Source: Flaccisagitta enflata
Lineage: Eukaryota; Chaetognatha; Sagittoidea; Aphragmophora
Assembly (NCBI GenBank): GCA_965153355.1
Contig: OZ231127.1
Location: forward strand, 27,466,001-27,530,000
Direction: 5' to 3'
Length of the DNA: 64,000 nucleotides
The notes beneath the pieces are model-generated. The model ran no database searches, had not been told where the DNA came from, and saw only the letters and a program-made list of their open reading frames with translations. Shown piece by piece: positions 44,741 through 59,308 of the stretch (positions within the stretch are counted from its first letter, which is position 1; each line of letters begins with the position of its first letter). The translations under genes were made by a program, and so were the position numbers.

Positions 44741-47700
44741 TGATATTCATTTTTCTTCTTCTTCTTCCTTTTCTTTTTCTTCCTCTTCCTCGTTTTCTTC
44801 TTCTTTTTCTTCTTCTTTTTCTCCTTCCATTTCTTCCTCTTCTTACCATTTGCCATCCGCCGCTGATTCTCCTTGGATTGTGTTTTCAATCACACACCAA
44901 AAAATCCCAAAGGAATAACACCATTAGCAGTTACATTTCCAACAATGGGGTATTACCATCAGACATAGCCACCATTCATCAGAGATGAAGTCATGTGTAC
45001 AACAGTGGTCTACTACTGCGCTGTAACAGCTACTATTTTTCTAACTGTACAGTAGCATAGAAGCGGAAGCCAGAGAAACGGCAGAAAATTGACTGCTTGG
45101 GATAAATCAAAGTAGGGCATTTTACAGTAAACTTAGTTTGTTGGATATTAAGCGGTGTGCATCATGCCATTCTTCTGTTTTATCTTATCTGGCTGAGTCT
45201 TCTTTTTATTCTTCCTCTCTCTCTTTTTTTTTTTTCTTTTGCTCTTATTCTTTTATTTTCATCCTTTTTCTTTTCGTTCTTCTTTTTCTATTAATTCTCT
45301 TTTAGATTTACTATTACTTTTCTTTTTGCTCTTTTTTTTTTTTTTTTATTTCTTTTCCTATTTGCTCTTTTTATCTTTTTTAATTTTCTTTTTTCTTCTT
45401 CTTCTTCATCCTCTTCTTCTTCGCTCTCTTCCTATTCTTCATCAGTCAGGTTCAATTACTTTTTGATTGACCCTGACAAAAAGAGAGGAGATGATTCCCT
45501 TCAAGCTGACCTCTCAGATGACCTTTAACCTTATTCAACTCTTGACACGTTTTTCAGGTAAAGATGAAAATATTGGACTTGCTTTGGAAATTTGGCCTCC
45601 TTTTCCAAAATCACAGTCTTGTTTCCATTCCAACGACTCTTTACGCCTAAAAATGGTCCGTCTGTCGTACAGGCACAATCATATTTGATCTGCCCCTGCC
45701 CATCTTTGGGAAACTTCCATGTATGCAGCCTTGTTTTATTTTATATTCAGTATTTTTTTTTTTTAATTTTTTTTTTTTTTTTTTTTTTTATCATTGTTTC
45801 CCTCTCTCATCCTCTGTCTGGTTTTCTTCTCGTTTCCTTAGCTCATTCTCTCTCTCTCTCTTCCAAATCATCATCTTCTTCTTCATCTTCTTTTTCTTCG
45901 CCGTTCTTAACTCGCTTCACGCTGAGCAATAATTGGATTCTTGGATCATTTAAAAGGCGTTGAGAAATTCGTTTTCTTTTCCGTGGTTTCAAATGCCGTT
46001 GGCCGGACCTGAAATGCCGTTTACCGGGCCTCGGAGAAAGATTAAGACTGGAAAAGAATCAACTTTTAACTATAAGCTTTTCACTTGAAGTGTGCATTTG
46101 TGCGTGTGCATGTATGGGATTACTGCTAAAACGGAATAGGACATAGGGATGATTAAAGGCTGAGGCTATAAAGAAGCCCCGTTATTACTGTTTTTGGTGC
46201 ATTGGGTAACAAAGCCCGAAAGAATCTTCTCTGAAGGACTTGATAACCATGGAAAAAGTTTTCCAAGTATTTGAGTGATGTTCTCTATCTAACCTGTAAA
46301 AGCCACAAAGACGGATTGATGACAGTAAAGGAGACTTAAAACTGAAAGAATAGACATGAGAAAAAGAGTTACATCAGATGAGGTAGCATTGAGGAAACTG
46401 ATAGACGAATCGGTTGACGAGTCTTCACAAAATTTGGGGTGAAGTGACAGGAGGCTAAAGATTGAGGAGACTCAAAACCCTGAAATCTTCGCCTGTCAAC
46501 TTTGTTTGACTTCTTTAAAAAGCTTCTCTTGGGCGAGAAAGAAATCTTTCTTCGTTGAGGAGGGTAAAGAGTCAGAGGGAGGGGGGGGGGGGGGGCAACG
46601 GGTTGGGTGTGGGAGGTGACTATCAGGTCATTATCTGGTGTGAGGCGAAGGACAGGAAACTGAGAAAGATTCTCTACGATGACAAAAAAAAGGCTCGCTC
46701 TGAACACAGTCGAGGATATTTTGCATTTCTCATTTTGTTTTGGTCTTTTCTTTTTGGTTTTCTTTTGTTTTGTTTTGTTTCTTTTTACAAAGAACAATAG
46801 ATCTTTTTGTTCGATGAATTCTCACTCTCATTCGACATCATTGATTTTGACATCACAAATCTAAAGAATTCCTATCTTTGTTATTGCACGTTGTTCATAA
46901 AAATGTTGCTTTCTGGTGTTGCCCAATTTCATTTTTTGCCTGGGGAACTGAAAATACATCCTGGTTAAAAACCGACGATCTGATACACAGCAAGAAAAAA
47001 AAGAACAATAGATTTCTACAACTACTGAGTCATAAATCAATTGATATGAAATACACTCGCGAAAAAGAGGGAGGGGGTCGTTCTCGTAATGGTTTCATTT
47101 GTAGGAAACAACCGGCATATTTGGGGTGTATTGGTGGTACATAAAGGAAATGAACACATTCGATCAAAGTGTCAAAATCTGGTGTTATCAGAATTATCAG
47201 AGTATTCCATTTCCTTCCGCCTTACAGTTCTCTTTTCTGGGATTGTGACACGATAGGACTTGTAAACGTATTTGATTTTAATTTCATCTATAATTATACG
47301 GGGTTGTCAGGGATGTCATGGCAGTCCCTGGAGTTGAGACACAAAAGTTGTCCGGACACAATTGTAACAGACAGAGACAGATTTAAAAAGATTTTTTTAA
47401 ATTTCACTTTTTTTATTCTAAGATTAAAAAAGTCAATGGATATTATTTTTTAAAATTTTTTGGCGAATAAAAGTAGCATTCAGAAAATCTTATACGATAT
47501 TAAGAAATAGGCTACCTACAACTGTTTTAGATGAAAAATCATTGTTTTCTATCCTCCTATTTATTAATATGACACAATGAGAATTATCGTGACACTTCAG
47601 TTTCGCCAGGAGCAAAACAGTCATCATTTTTTTAACCAAAACCAAATAATTCACCTGATAGTACATGTCTTCTTGGGTAGTTAACAGAAAAAATTGATGC

Positions 47701-49080
47701 AAAATCTCATCAAAAAAATAAATTAGTGGTTTTTCTTCTAAAAATGACTAATTTCATAAAACTCATATATTGATATTAAAAATTTCATAAATAGAGACCA
47801 AAAGTTGTCTGATCAGAATGAAAATTGATCTGCAGGTGGTTTGGTGCTTCATTTTACTACCATGAAAATTTCATGACTTTTCTCCAACAGGAAGTGCCCC
47901 ATTTAAAACTTTAAACAAAAAAATTTTTTTTTCTTATTTCTGTTGCATCTGACATAGGTGCACCCTAAATAACAAATTTGCATAGAAATTGAAAAATTAG
48001 CAAAACCAAAAACATCGGACGCTAGTGAATAACATTATCAAAGGTCTGATTTTTTAAAAATGCAAAATATTCATCTATATTCAAAATTATACAATTTAGA
48101 ATAGAAAAACTCACAAAATTGGTACTTTAAATCAACCGATTGTTACAAAATTTGGAACGCTAAAGGTATAACGCATCCTTTGACTACCATTCAAATTTCA
48201 TGACTTTACTCTAATGGGAAGTGCCCCAAATGAATTTTTCAAAATAAAATATCCTTTTTTTTTAAATCTAATTGTCAGCTGATATTTTTTAAAAAGAACT
48301 TAATGAAGACATCCAAAATGCTAAAAATGATGTGGCAAAAAAGTTTTATATTAGTGTCAGATAGATATGAACAGCCCCTCAAAAAAGTACGACCATATTA
48401 TACAAACTGTGTCGGTAACAATGCAGTTAAGATACCTTTTTAAAACAATTTTTACTCTTTTCTGAGATTTTGCTTGAAAATTTTTCCATTTTAAGACCAT
48501 TTTACTGTACAAATCATGCAATTTGAAGACTGATTCTTTAAAATAGTGTGAATGGGCTCACATAGCACTTGTCAAAACAGATTTTTGGTCAAGAATGGAT
48601 AATTTTAGGGGCGAAAAATGCAAAAAAGTGATGGAACAAGATTGTCAAGATATGGTTCATGATGTCATATAAAAAAAATCATTGATTAACTTTGTTGGGA
48701 AACAAAACTTTTTTTGATACGGCAGCCCCAAAAAGCTCTACACTCATTTCTTTGACTAAGAACCTTGTTTATAAGAACATTGAGGCTAAGATGAGGAAAA
48801 AAAAAGAACAATTGTAAGAACATTGCCAGCCTCAAGACGTCTAGACCAGAAAAATTTAAAAATATTATTTGAACCTCATTTGTTGCCATTAAGAACATTC
48901 CATTCCACAAGGAATAGCTATAATGATTAGGTTCATTAAATCAAAAGTGAAACTGTGTAATTGCATTTATCGATTTTAATTTGCTCTGTATTCTTGATAT
49001 AATTTGATTTGTTTGAGAAAAACATCTTGGTGAATGTTTCTCATTTTGTTTCAGTTAGAAATTTGAGTTAGGTTACCAGA
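44741..49080. other. AT-rich intergenic sequence with diffuse repeats
   Basis: No gene recognised in 4.3 kb. Contains polypyrimidine blocks (44750-44840, 45190-45440, 45730-45900), a G12 homopolymer at 46581-46594, an R1 scrap at 45689-45735, a roughly 60-base repeat (47865-47910 and 48185-48228) with TTTCATGACTTT and GGAAGTGCCCCA, and AAGAACATT/GAGCCTC-type blocks at 48773-48900. Confidence 0.55.
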
Positions 49081-49262
49081 AAACAAGGCCAAATACACAG
49101 CCACCAGTTGTGGATGGGTGGGCAGGGGCGGAAATGTGCGTTTTCACACTTTCGAACTCGATCATTACCAACGGACGGATCAAGGGACGGATGGACGGAC
49201 GGACGGACGGACGGACGGATGGACAAAGCCTCTTACAGAGTTGCGTGTCCGCAACTAAAAAA
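49081..49262 (-). repeat. R1 dispersed repeat, complete copy, minus orientation
   Basis: Starts AAACAAGGCCAAATACACAG, GGATGGGTGGGCAGGGGC, (GGAC)n at about 49185-49225, AAGCCTCTTACAGAG, then the hairpin GTTGCGTGTCCGCAAC and TAAAAAAC. Confidence 0.8.
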
Positions 49263-49856
49263 CATCCCAGTATAAGCTAGCGATCAAACTAGAATAAGAA
49301 CACTATAAGAACAGTTTGAGCCTCAAATTGATTAATTAACAAGAACACTGAGCCTCATAAAAAAATAACATGTTCTTATAAAAAGAAATGATTTACATAA
49401 AAAACCTCCCTATCTAACTTCAACCGCAGTGGTGGGATTGCGGTTGATCTGTAGGTTTGTAACAAGGCAACAACTGCTGCAGTCAGATTGCCGACTGATT
49501 GCGTTCAAATGTTTTTCTCAACGCTGAGTCTAATCATTAGTATGTTAAGCTTACCCCCAAAATGAGAAAAACTGTTAAATTCAGTCAATTTTGTTGGGCC
49601 CACAATCATACACTACGCATCTTCAAACACTAACCTCCATCATCACATTAAGTGACGCGATCTTAATTTCCGTTTCAGACAATTTTATGTGGGAAAGTTA
49701 ATTTGAAACCATGCGCGTGTTTCGGGACAATTTTTTCACGATAGGTGGAGAAGAGACTGAGTGATAACCGTATCAACTGCGAGAAAAAACAGCGAGAAAC
49801 AAACAACAAAAACAAGGAAAAAAAAAAGAAAAAAAAAACAACGACGACAAAAAAAA
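49263..49856 (+). other. Upstream region and 5' leader of the SLC43-like gene
   Basis: Further AAGAACACT / GAGCCTC blocks at 49309-49380. An A-rich leader with AACAAC and A8-A10 runs lies directly before the start codon. No TATA box is obvious. The transcription start cannot be placed. Confidence 0.4.
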
Positions 49857-50209
49857 ATGCATCGAACGCGATTTTGCCACTGGCTGTTGATTTTCTACGG
49901 CGCGACGGAAATTCTGTTATTTTCCGGCCTCGTTTTCGGCTGGGGAAGTCTCGTCTATGTGCTCAAACAAGAAGGCTACATGAGTGACGTCTGCAGCAAC
50001 AATGATGACAATCACCGTAACAACAATAACAAAATCATCGACGACAACAACAACAGCGTCAACAACAACTTGACCTTGAAACGCGCATCCGCCAAACATG
50101 TTGTCAACAACCCGTCTGCGAATTTGGGTCGATTGAAGGCGGCGGAGTCGATGGAGGCGGCGGGGAAGCCACAAGCGGAAGACTTGAAGGACAAGTCGAC
50201 TTTCAAAAG
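49857..50209 (+). CDS. SLC43A3-like: SLC43A3-like transporter, exon 1
   Basis: The first coding exon of an SLC43 facilitator; SLC43A3 moves purine nucleobases across the plasma membrane, while A1 and A2 carry neutral amino acids. The start at 49857 places Met just before TM1 (FCHWLLIFYGATEILLFSGL, about residues 6-25), and A lies at -3; another in-frame ATG at 49761 would add an unusual Lys-rich leader. FGWGSLVYVLKQEGY, after TM1, is the family signature. Cys at about residue 46 begins the extracellular loop, which here carries an Asn/Asp-rich run (about residues 48-70) coded by near-pure AAC units, then an Ala/Glu/Lys-rich part. The exon ends in phase 2 at AAAAG|GTAGGG. Confidence 0.88.
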
Positions 50210-50844
<635 letters not shown>

Positions 50845-50941
50845 AATCGTTCGAAGTGCTGGCGTCGACTTTTCTTCGGAAACCGGAAACAAGAATAGAA
50901 TTAGCGACAATTGGCCGCGATGCAAAGAACAAGACGAACAG
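50845..50941 (+). CDS. SLC43A3-like: SLC43A3-like transporter, exon 2
   Basis: 97 bases. This is the rest of the TM1-TM2 extracellular loop: IVRSAGVD..., then NWPRCKEQDEQ. The CKEQDEQ end corresponds to the conserved Cys-x-x-Gln-Asp block that precedes TM2 in SLC43 proteins, which is why I accept this small exon. Entry completes an Arg codon from exon 1 (AG+A). It ends in phase 0 at CAG|GTCTAC. Confidence 0.82.
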
Positions 50942-51098
50942 GTCTACTTCATTATTTTGAATTCTGACAAGCCGTAAACATCTTGCCAATTAGAGTTCCT
51001 TGAAATCTCTTGAGCTTTCAACTTTTTTTCAATTGTTTTGTTTGAAAAATCATAGTTAACTGTGAATATTCCCTGTCATTTGTATTTTGTCCATACAG

Positions 51099-51201
51099 TT
51101 CAACTTGGTTTTTTCGATATCCACTTGCTTCGTGAATATCGTGGCGCTGGGCAATGGATGGATCATAGACCGATTTGGAATCAGAGCCGGAAGGCTTCTA
51201 G
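51099..51201 (+). CDS. SLC43A3-like: SLC43A3-like transporter, exon 3 (TM2 and MFS motif A)
   Basis: 103 bases, acceptor CCATACAG|TTC. Encodes FNLVFSISTCFVNIVALGNG (TM2), then WIIDRFGIRAGR, a good match to the major facilitator motif A (Asp-Arg-x-Gly-x-Arg) in the loop between TM2 and TM3. The donor is CTAG|GTGAGT, phase 1. Intron 2 (50942-51098) is short and has no repeat. Confidence 0.9.
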
Positions 51202-52410
<1,209 letters not shown>

Positions 52411-52538
52411 GGATTATGTTGCTCGCCTCCGGCAGTCTAATGATGGCGTTTAGTGACCCAGCATTGTCTTTGCTACTTTTCCCTGCGATGGGCTTAATGA
52501 CATATGGAGGACATCTCATTCTGATGGCCAACATGCAG
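52411..52538 (+). CDS. SLC43A3-like: SLC43A3-like transporter, exon 4 (TM3-TM4)
   Basis: 128 bases. The split Gly codon from exon 3 is completed, then IMLLASGSLMMAFSDPALSL and LLFPAMGLMTYGGHLILMAN, two membrane segments matching TM3 and TM4 of the family, where a GGI/GGH block is usual. The donor is CAG|GTGAGA, phase 0. The AC microsatellite ends 15 bases before this exon. Confidence 0.88.
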
Positions 52539-53227
52539 GTGAGAGTCATCATAAGCCTAAAGTAGACTCGCTGTTGGGTATCATAACCATGACAAGAACA
52601 CCGTAGAAACATGCAAACCGATAAATTCACACGATAGTAGGCATCTTACCATTTGTGAAGTTTAACTGGCCAATCGCCACTGACAAATGTTGAAGTCATC
52701 GCGTTAAGTTATCTATGAAGCGAAAGAGTGACCCTGACCCACAATCATGAGCCATTCAAATACGTGGAACAAATAAATCCTTGGTTTAGAAGATTCAGAC
52801 GGTGCAGTCGAGTGCCATTTCAATTGGAAGTCGTTAAAACAATTTTAGAAATGCGCATCTTACTCATGCTTCATGTCCATATCTCGCTAAAATGAAAAGA
52901 ACCTTTCCTTGATAGAGATGCGTACAAGCAAATATCGATAACTATTGTGGATTTTGCATGTAAGATTAGGATTCATTTTTCGCGGAAAGTGCTTCACAGA
53001 TAATTAAACGGCGATGGTCCAATATGCAAATTAGGATTTACATTTAGAATTTTGCCCCTCGAGAAGGAAACTGGAACAGGGATAAATGACGAAAACCTTC
53101 GTATTCACAATTCAGCATGACGCTGAGTCTCAAGTATAGTTGAACCCCACAATAACGGATACCGAAGGACTTACACATTTTGTTAGTTATAGTTGGAGTT
53201 TTTATCGCCTATATAAGAAAAAAACAA

Positions 53228-53372
53228 ACAAGGCCGGATACACAGCAGGACAGTTGTGGATGGTTGGGCAGGAGCAGTAATGCAAAAACCACTCGCAATT
53301 CAAAAATGTTACGGACTAATGGATGGACCAACCCACACTGCAAGGTGTAAAGTCGCGTGTCCACGATTAAGA
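53228..53372 (-). repeat. R1 dispersed repeat, minus orientation
   Basis: AAACAAGGCCGGATACACAG start, GGTTGGGCAGGAGCAG, a degraded core, and AAGTCGCGTGTCCACGAT end. Confidence 0.75.
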
Positions 53373-53579
53373 ATATATAGGGGCCAAGATTTTGTGTTTG
53401 TAATAGGCGGATTTCCGTTACACTTGGCTCCGTCAAAGCAGGGTGTAGCTGTATACGTGTCAGGGGTCTATCGAGAATTTTGCGGTTGCGGAATCGGTGA
53501 ATAGGATGCTGCCTATTTTCCAGTGCATGCGTATCAAGTTTGTCAGGGCGACTTGAAAAGCCAAAATTGAACTTCCTCC

Positions 53580-53706
53580 CCACGATTCGTAATTAATGGG
53601 AAGTACATATACAAACATACCATCGTCCAATTCTTGGTCATTCCGACCCAAAATTGTGTGCTGAATGCCGGAAAACCGTCGCGAAATATTTTTAGCTGTA
53701 ATATTT
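53580..53706 (+). repeat. Arm 1 of a 7 kb-spaced inverted repeat
   Basis: CACGATTCGTAATTAATGGG ... GCTGAATGCCGGAAAACCGT ... AGCTGTAATATTTTC. Pairs with 60567-60697 on the other strand at roughly 85-90% by eye. Confidence 0.8.
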
Positions 53707-53869
53707 TCGTCAGTCTGCTGATCTTTACAGCCTTCTTGATGATAGAAATAGAAAATAATTGTTTACTTTATTTTCTTTATTATTTCTAAACGGGTTGGAA
53801 AAAAAAACTTGGTGTTGGTCTCGATTGAAAGATATCTAAGAATTAAAGATGGATCATGGATATATTCAG

Positions 53870-54560
53870 GTTGAGGGCCCGTGAAGAGTCCTTCAGGGGC
53901 CCCTTAAGGGCCCAAAATGGCCAAAATAGCAAAATATGACCAAAATCATGAGTCCCTTTTTTTTTTCTTCAGCAAATCTGGCCGGATACATGGCTTTCCA
54001 AACTGTGTGCTGGTGGGCAGGGGTAGTAATAAATGGCCCCTATATAAGTATGAATGGATTGTTTCTGTTTGAGCAGGTTTTGTGTCACATAACTTGTCAT
54101 TTACATTCTGAATCTCCAAAAAAATATTAAGAAATCAAAAATTTTGCAAAAAAAGGGTCAATTACCTCCCAATCATGAACAATCTGAGGGTTTCCAGTCA
54201 ATCCATGTGAAAATTCAAAGGATATATTGATGTATAGTTAATTAAAAACGCGAATTTGGAGTAAAAATTCTAAAAAATTTATCAAATTTAAAAACTTGAT
54301 GGAAGCTAAATTGCTTAAGCCAGTGCTTTGAAATTTTGCATGAACAAATTATAGGTTATGTGCTTTCAGACAAAATCAGTCCGAATTTCTCAAAATGAAT
54401 ACTTTAAGCACCATAAAGGTTTTTCTGGTATCAGTTGCTTTTGATTGCAGGGTAAGAGGCCTGATGGGGTAGGACAGACGGACAAACTGACGGACAAACA
54501 ATATTCCCCCTGTGTTCCACAGTGTTCCACAAGACTTTGTCCCCTTTGGAGCCGCAGCCC
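53870..54560 (+). repeat. Degraded R2 element, right end clear
   Basis: CCCAAAATGGCCAAAATAGC units at 53910-53945 resemble R2 interiors. The right end (54500-54560) reads ATTCCCCCTGTGTTCCAC ... TTTGTCCCCTTTGG ... GCAGCCC. An R1 right-end scrap (CTGGCCGGATACATGG) is at 53979. Confidence 0.6.
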
Positions 54561-54826
54561 AAAAACCAGTCTATCCATCCACTAGTCTAACACATTGCAC
54601 TTTCTTGGCGGTTTTTTAGGCTTAGGCCTCAAGCTCTTGTCCAAATGCCTTAATGACCTCAAATACAGCCCCTGCTCTCCCGCACATAAATTGACTAGCT
54701 ATGTATAGTGTGTATGCGTCCTTATTTTTTTTTCTTTTTTTTACTCACATGCTACGTGACTCTACAACCTGCTCTGTCTGTCCATCTGTCCGTCTGTCCA
54801 TTGGTTGGTTTGTTGGTCATCTTTTT

Positions 54827-55244
54827 GGGCAGCGGCCCCAAAGGGGTTGATGACCAATGCTTTCACACAGGGGAATTTTCTCCTCCTCCTTCTCCTTCTC
54901 CGTACCCCCCCCACCTCCAGGCCCATATCTCAGCCTAGAAGCCCATATCCCAGCCTTAAGGCCCAAATCCCAGTCTTGAGGCCCACTTCCCAGTCTTGAG
55001 GTCCAAATCCCAATTTCAAGGCCCAAATCCCATCCTACAGCCAAAATCCTTCTTTGGGGCACAAATTCTGGCTTCGAGGTATTTGGGCCTCAAGACTGGG
55101 ATTTGAGCCTCAAGGCTGGGATATGGGCTTCTAGGCTAAGATATGGGCCTGGAGGTGGGGGGGTAGGACAGAGGAGTAGGAGGAAGAGGGGAAAATTCCC
55201 CTGTGTGAAAGCATAGGTCATCGACCCCTTTAGGGCCGCTGCCC
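54827..55244. mobile_element. R2 element C: 418 bp near-perfect foldback
   Basis: GGGCAGCGGCCCC at the left, GGGCCGCTGCCC at the right. The arms stay paired for about 165 bases each (54827-54995 with 55083-55244), through GAATTTTC/GAAAATTC, the CCCCCCCACCTCC block and the GGCCCATATC units, leaving a loop of roughly 90 bases. Followed by the R2 right extension (to about 55305) and GGCCTGA/GATTTGAGG units to 55435. Confidence 0.85.
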
Positions 55245-55436
55245 TGCTCCCCTTCAACTTCCACCACAACCTACTAAAGCAGGGCACAGGTACCGCTGAC
55301 CATCTTACGCTTTTGCAACTATTTTGGCCTGAAGAGCAGATTTAAGATCAGGCGGCAGGCCTGAGGCTCAAAGGGCAGATTTGAGGTCTTAAATGCTGAT
55401 TTGAGGCCTGGAGGGCTGATTTGAGGACTTGTTTTT

Positions 55437-56206
55437 TAGTTGCATGCTACCCTGCTTTCAAAAGCAACTGGAACCAGCAAAACCTTTATTGTATTTAAAG
55501 TATTCATATTTAGAAATCCAGCTTGGATTTGTCTAAAAGCACATACCCTACCGTTTGTTCATGCAAAATTTCATTGTAGTAGCTTCAGCAGTTTGGCTTC
55601 CACACAATTTTTAGTAAAAATGTTGTGAGCCCCATGAAAGGCTCCTAATGAAATTAATAGCTAGAGTTCCATAACTTTGAACCACTGTTATTTCCTTATA
55701 AATCTGATGAAAATATCCAGATTGGTCCTGAAACATGGATATTACTAGATTTATGTATCACTAAGGAAAAAAAATCAAATTTGAGTTATTTATGTAGAAA
55801 ATCCAATTGTTCCTCTGTTTTTTTTAGATCTGACTAGGTTTTTTTTGTCAAAGAAGGCGTAAATTTCTTTGAAATTTGTTGGAAATCAAAACTGATGCAA
55901 AACAGAGGTCAATCACTACCCAATTAAGACCAATTGGTCATTTTAGCTCAATGTTGATAAAACTAACTAATCTTTTTTGATGCAAATGGGTTGGAAAAAA
56001 CAAATTTTAAGCAAAATTTCATCAAATTCCATCAAATTTCAAAATCAAGTGGAAACTTGAGCCACTGCTTCAAAATTTTGCATGAACAAATGGTAGGTTA
56101 TGTGCTTTTAGACAAATCCAAGCTGGATTTCTAAATATGAATACTTTAGACACAATAAAGGTTTTGCTGATTCCAGTTGCTTTTGAAAGCAGGGTACGTG
56201 ACTCTA
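55437..56206. repeat. Inverted repeat pair with arms of about 150 bp
   Basis: The left arm (55437-55600) contains CCTGCTTTCAAAAGCAACTG and CATGCAAAATTTC. The right arm (56060-56206) has their complements. A third, direct copy of the right arm is at 54330-54452. The interior is AT-rich without a gene. Confidence 0.8.
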
Positions 56207-56257
56207 CAACCTGCTTTGTCTGTCCATCAGCTGGTTGGTTGGTTGGTCCCCTTTTTT

Positions 56258-57395
56258 GGGCAGCAGCACCAAAGGGGACAAAGTCCTTTAGAACACAGGG
56301 GGATGTGTGTTCGTTCATCTGATGGTTCTTCAATTTGTTTGTCCCCCCCCTATGGCAACTCAGACCTCAATAAGGCCTCTCAGGCCTCAATTCAGACCTA
56401 TAAAGCCTCAAATCAGGTCTCTAGGGCCTCAAGTCAGCCCTCTCAGGCCTCAAATCCAGCCTTTCAGACCTCTTATACCCCAACTCAGCCTTCACAGGAC
56501 TCAAATCAGCCCTCACAGACCTCAAATCAGCCCTAACAGACCTCAAATCAGGCCTTGGGTCTCAAATGAGCCCACTCAGGCTTCAAATCAACCCAAAGGC
56601 GGTAAATGGTCAGCGGTACCCGTGCCCTGCTTGAGTAGCATGTGATTTAAGTTGAGGGGGAGCAGAGCAGCAGCCCCAAAGGGGACAAAGTCCTGTAGAA
56701 CACAGGGGAAATCTGTCCATCTGTCTGTCCATCAGCCATATGGTCCAAATCTAAGCAAAATGGCTCAAATCTAAGCAAAATGGCCCAAAACTAAGCAAAA
56801 TGGCTCAAATCTGGTCAGAATCTAGGTATAAAAGGCCACAAAATAGGTCTAAGGGGCCAAAATGATGGACCTCAGGCCAAAATTGGGGTTTACTAGCTAG
56901 ATTTGGGCCATTTTGCTTGAATTTGAGCCATTATGCTATTTTGCAGAATTGGGGTCAGAATAGGCCCCAAAGGAGACAAAGCCCTGAAGATGAGGCGAGG
57001 GGGGGGGACGGACGGACGTAACAATGGACAGACGCACATAAATATGGACGGATAGACAGATTCCCCCTGTGTTCTACAGGACTTTGTCCCCTCTGAGGCC
57101 GCTGCCCAAAAAACCTTCTCAGGCTTTAAAGTTGCCCCCTCAGCCCTCAGTTTATGAATGGATGGACAGGCCGCTTCCCTGCTACTCCCATTCAGATTCA
57201 CAATCATGAAAAGCAGGGCAAGGGGTATTGCTGACCACATATTGCCCTTGAGCAACTGGTTTGGCCTGAAGAGCAGTTTTGAGGTCAGGTGTCAGGCTTG
57301 AGGCCTAAATGGCAGATTTGAGGTATTGAGAGCTGATTGGAAGCCTGGAGGTCTTGAGAGCAGATATGAGGTCTGGAAAGCTGATTTGAGGACAA
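56258..57395. mobile_element. R2 element D, nested foldback
   Basis: Outer left end at 56258 (GGGCAGCAGCACC), then CCTCAAATCAG-type units of about 21-25 bases (56365-56590), an inverted right extension (56593-56665) and an inner element with ends at 56667 and 57107 (GTCCTGTAGAACACAGGGG and its complement). To the right, the extension and GATTTGAGG units (57180-57395) mirror the left side, giving a two-level palindrome. Confidence 0.7.
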
Positions 57396-58037
57396 GATCT
57401 CTTTTATTACCCTGTAAGAAGCGGTTGACGAGGTGCTGGAGCATACCGATTATCTGAAGCGCTCATCCAGGCAATTATAACATACAAACAGATACCTATC
57501 CATGGAACTATATCACTTTCATTAGGTAAACGCCCTAATTCTTTGCGGCGCGAAAATGTCGCTAGAGACCAAAAAAACAGAATGGAACCATTTTGGATCT
57601 TCCCTTCCAAAGCCTGTAAAACGGTTAAAAATATTTATATGAACCAAGGAAAATATGATTCTGAAAGCTGACGACGCGAGCTGTCCATTGGTGTAAGTTT
57701 TGAATGCCGACTATGAGAACAAGATATTGTTTTTCCTCTTTTATTACTTTCCTGACTTGTTACAGCGCTATGAAAATATGAACTTTGATGCATATGGGCT
57801 CTATAGATGCAGTTTTGTTTTTTCTTTTGAATGAGACCTTTCTGAAACTTGAAATCAGCCCCACGCGGCCTCACGAATGATATTAAGAAGACTCTATCTG
57901 CTCGATTTTGTGTAGTTTTCTTTCACGTTGTTTGGTTAACCGCATAAGCTACTTCACTTCACATGAATGAAAAAATAAACTGTGCATAAACGTATACACC
58001 GTAGTTTAGACACTTTAAATCATTAATCAATACATAT
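57396..58037 (+). other. Intron 4 unique sequence, nothing recognised
   Basis: No gene, RNA or repeat recognised. Confidence 0.5.
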
Positions 58038-58039
58038 AT

Positions 58040-58087
<48 letters not shown>
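58038..58087. repeat. (TA)n microsatellite
   Basis: About 25 TA units. Confidence 0.95.
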
Positions 58088-58091
<4 letters not shown>

Positions 58092-58338
58092 TACAGTGAT
58101 CGTAGCATAAGCTCTTAGGGTAATCATAACGTAAATCATGAGTGAGCGACTGAGCGTCTGTAGCGTGATCATTTAGGTCCAGTGCACAGTGCTTTCATGT
58201 TGTTTGATGCACCTTTTTTTCTGCGTCAACATGGAAAGTGTAAGGGACAACAATTATTCGGCGTAATTGTCGGAAATCATCATGCAGCAATTTTGATTCC
58301 AGATTTCAGATTTGCTGAAACAATAACAAATACAACAA

Positions 58339-58937
<599 letters not shown>

Positions 58938-59308
58938 CATTAAGTATATTTCATACGTATGGCTGTTCGATACTTTTTTTCTTTTATTCCCTCATTAGAT
59001 CCCCCCCCCCTCCCCGCGCTTCCCACTCCTTGTACGTTCAGGCTCCGGATCGTTGAGCAATATCCTTTTGAATTTTGTTGATCGTCCGATGGCGTCAACA
59101 TTTTCCTTCAACTAACTTTTGAGATAAAATCAGCCAATTGCAAACAACCTTAATCCATGTTGCATAATTATTCTTATCTATTCAGAATTAATTCGTTTTC
59201 TGATTATTGGTTGTTTATTTACGATTGAAATGAATTACTTTACCAAAACTGAAAAAAAAAAATGAAATGTGAACATCAGAAAAAAGGAAATAGTTGGTTT
59301 ATGTTTTG

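Noticed and set aside
49745-49860. Upstream ATG at 49761 as the true start of the transporter
   Set aside because: It would add a Lys/Arg-rich leader from A-rich sequence that is not typical of the family; 49857 fits TM1 better, though it is not excluded.
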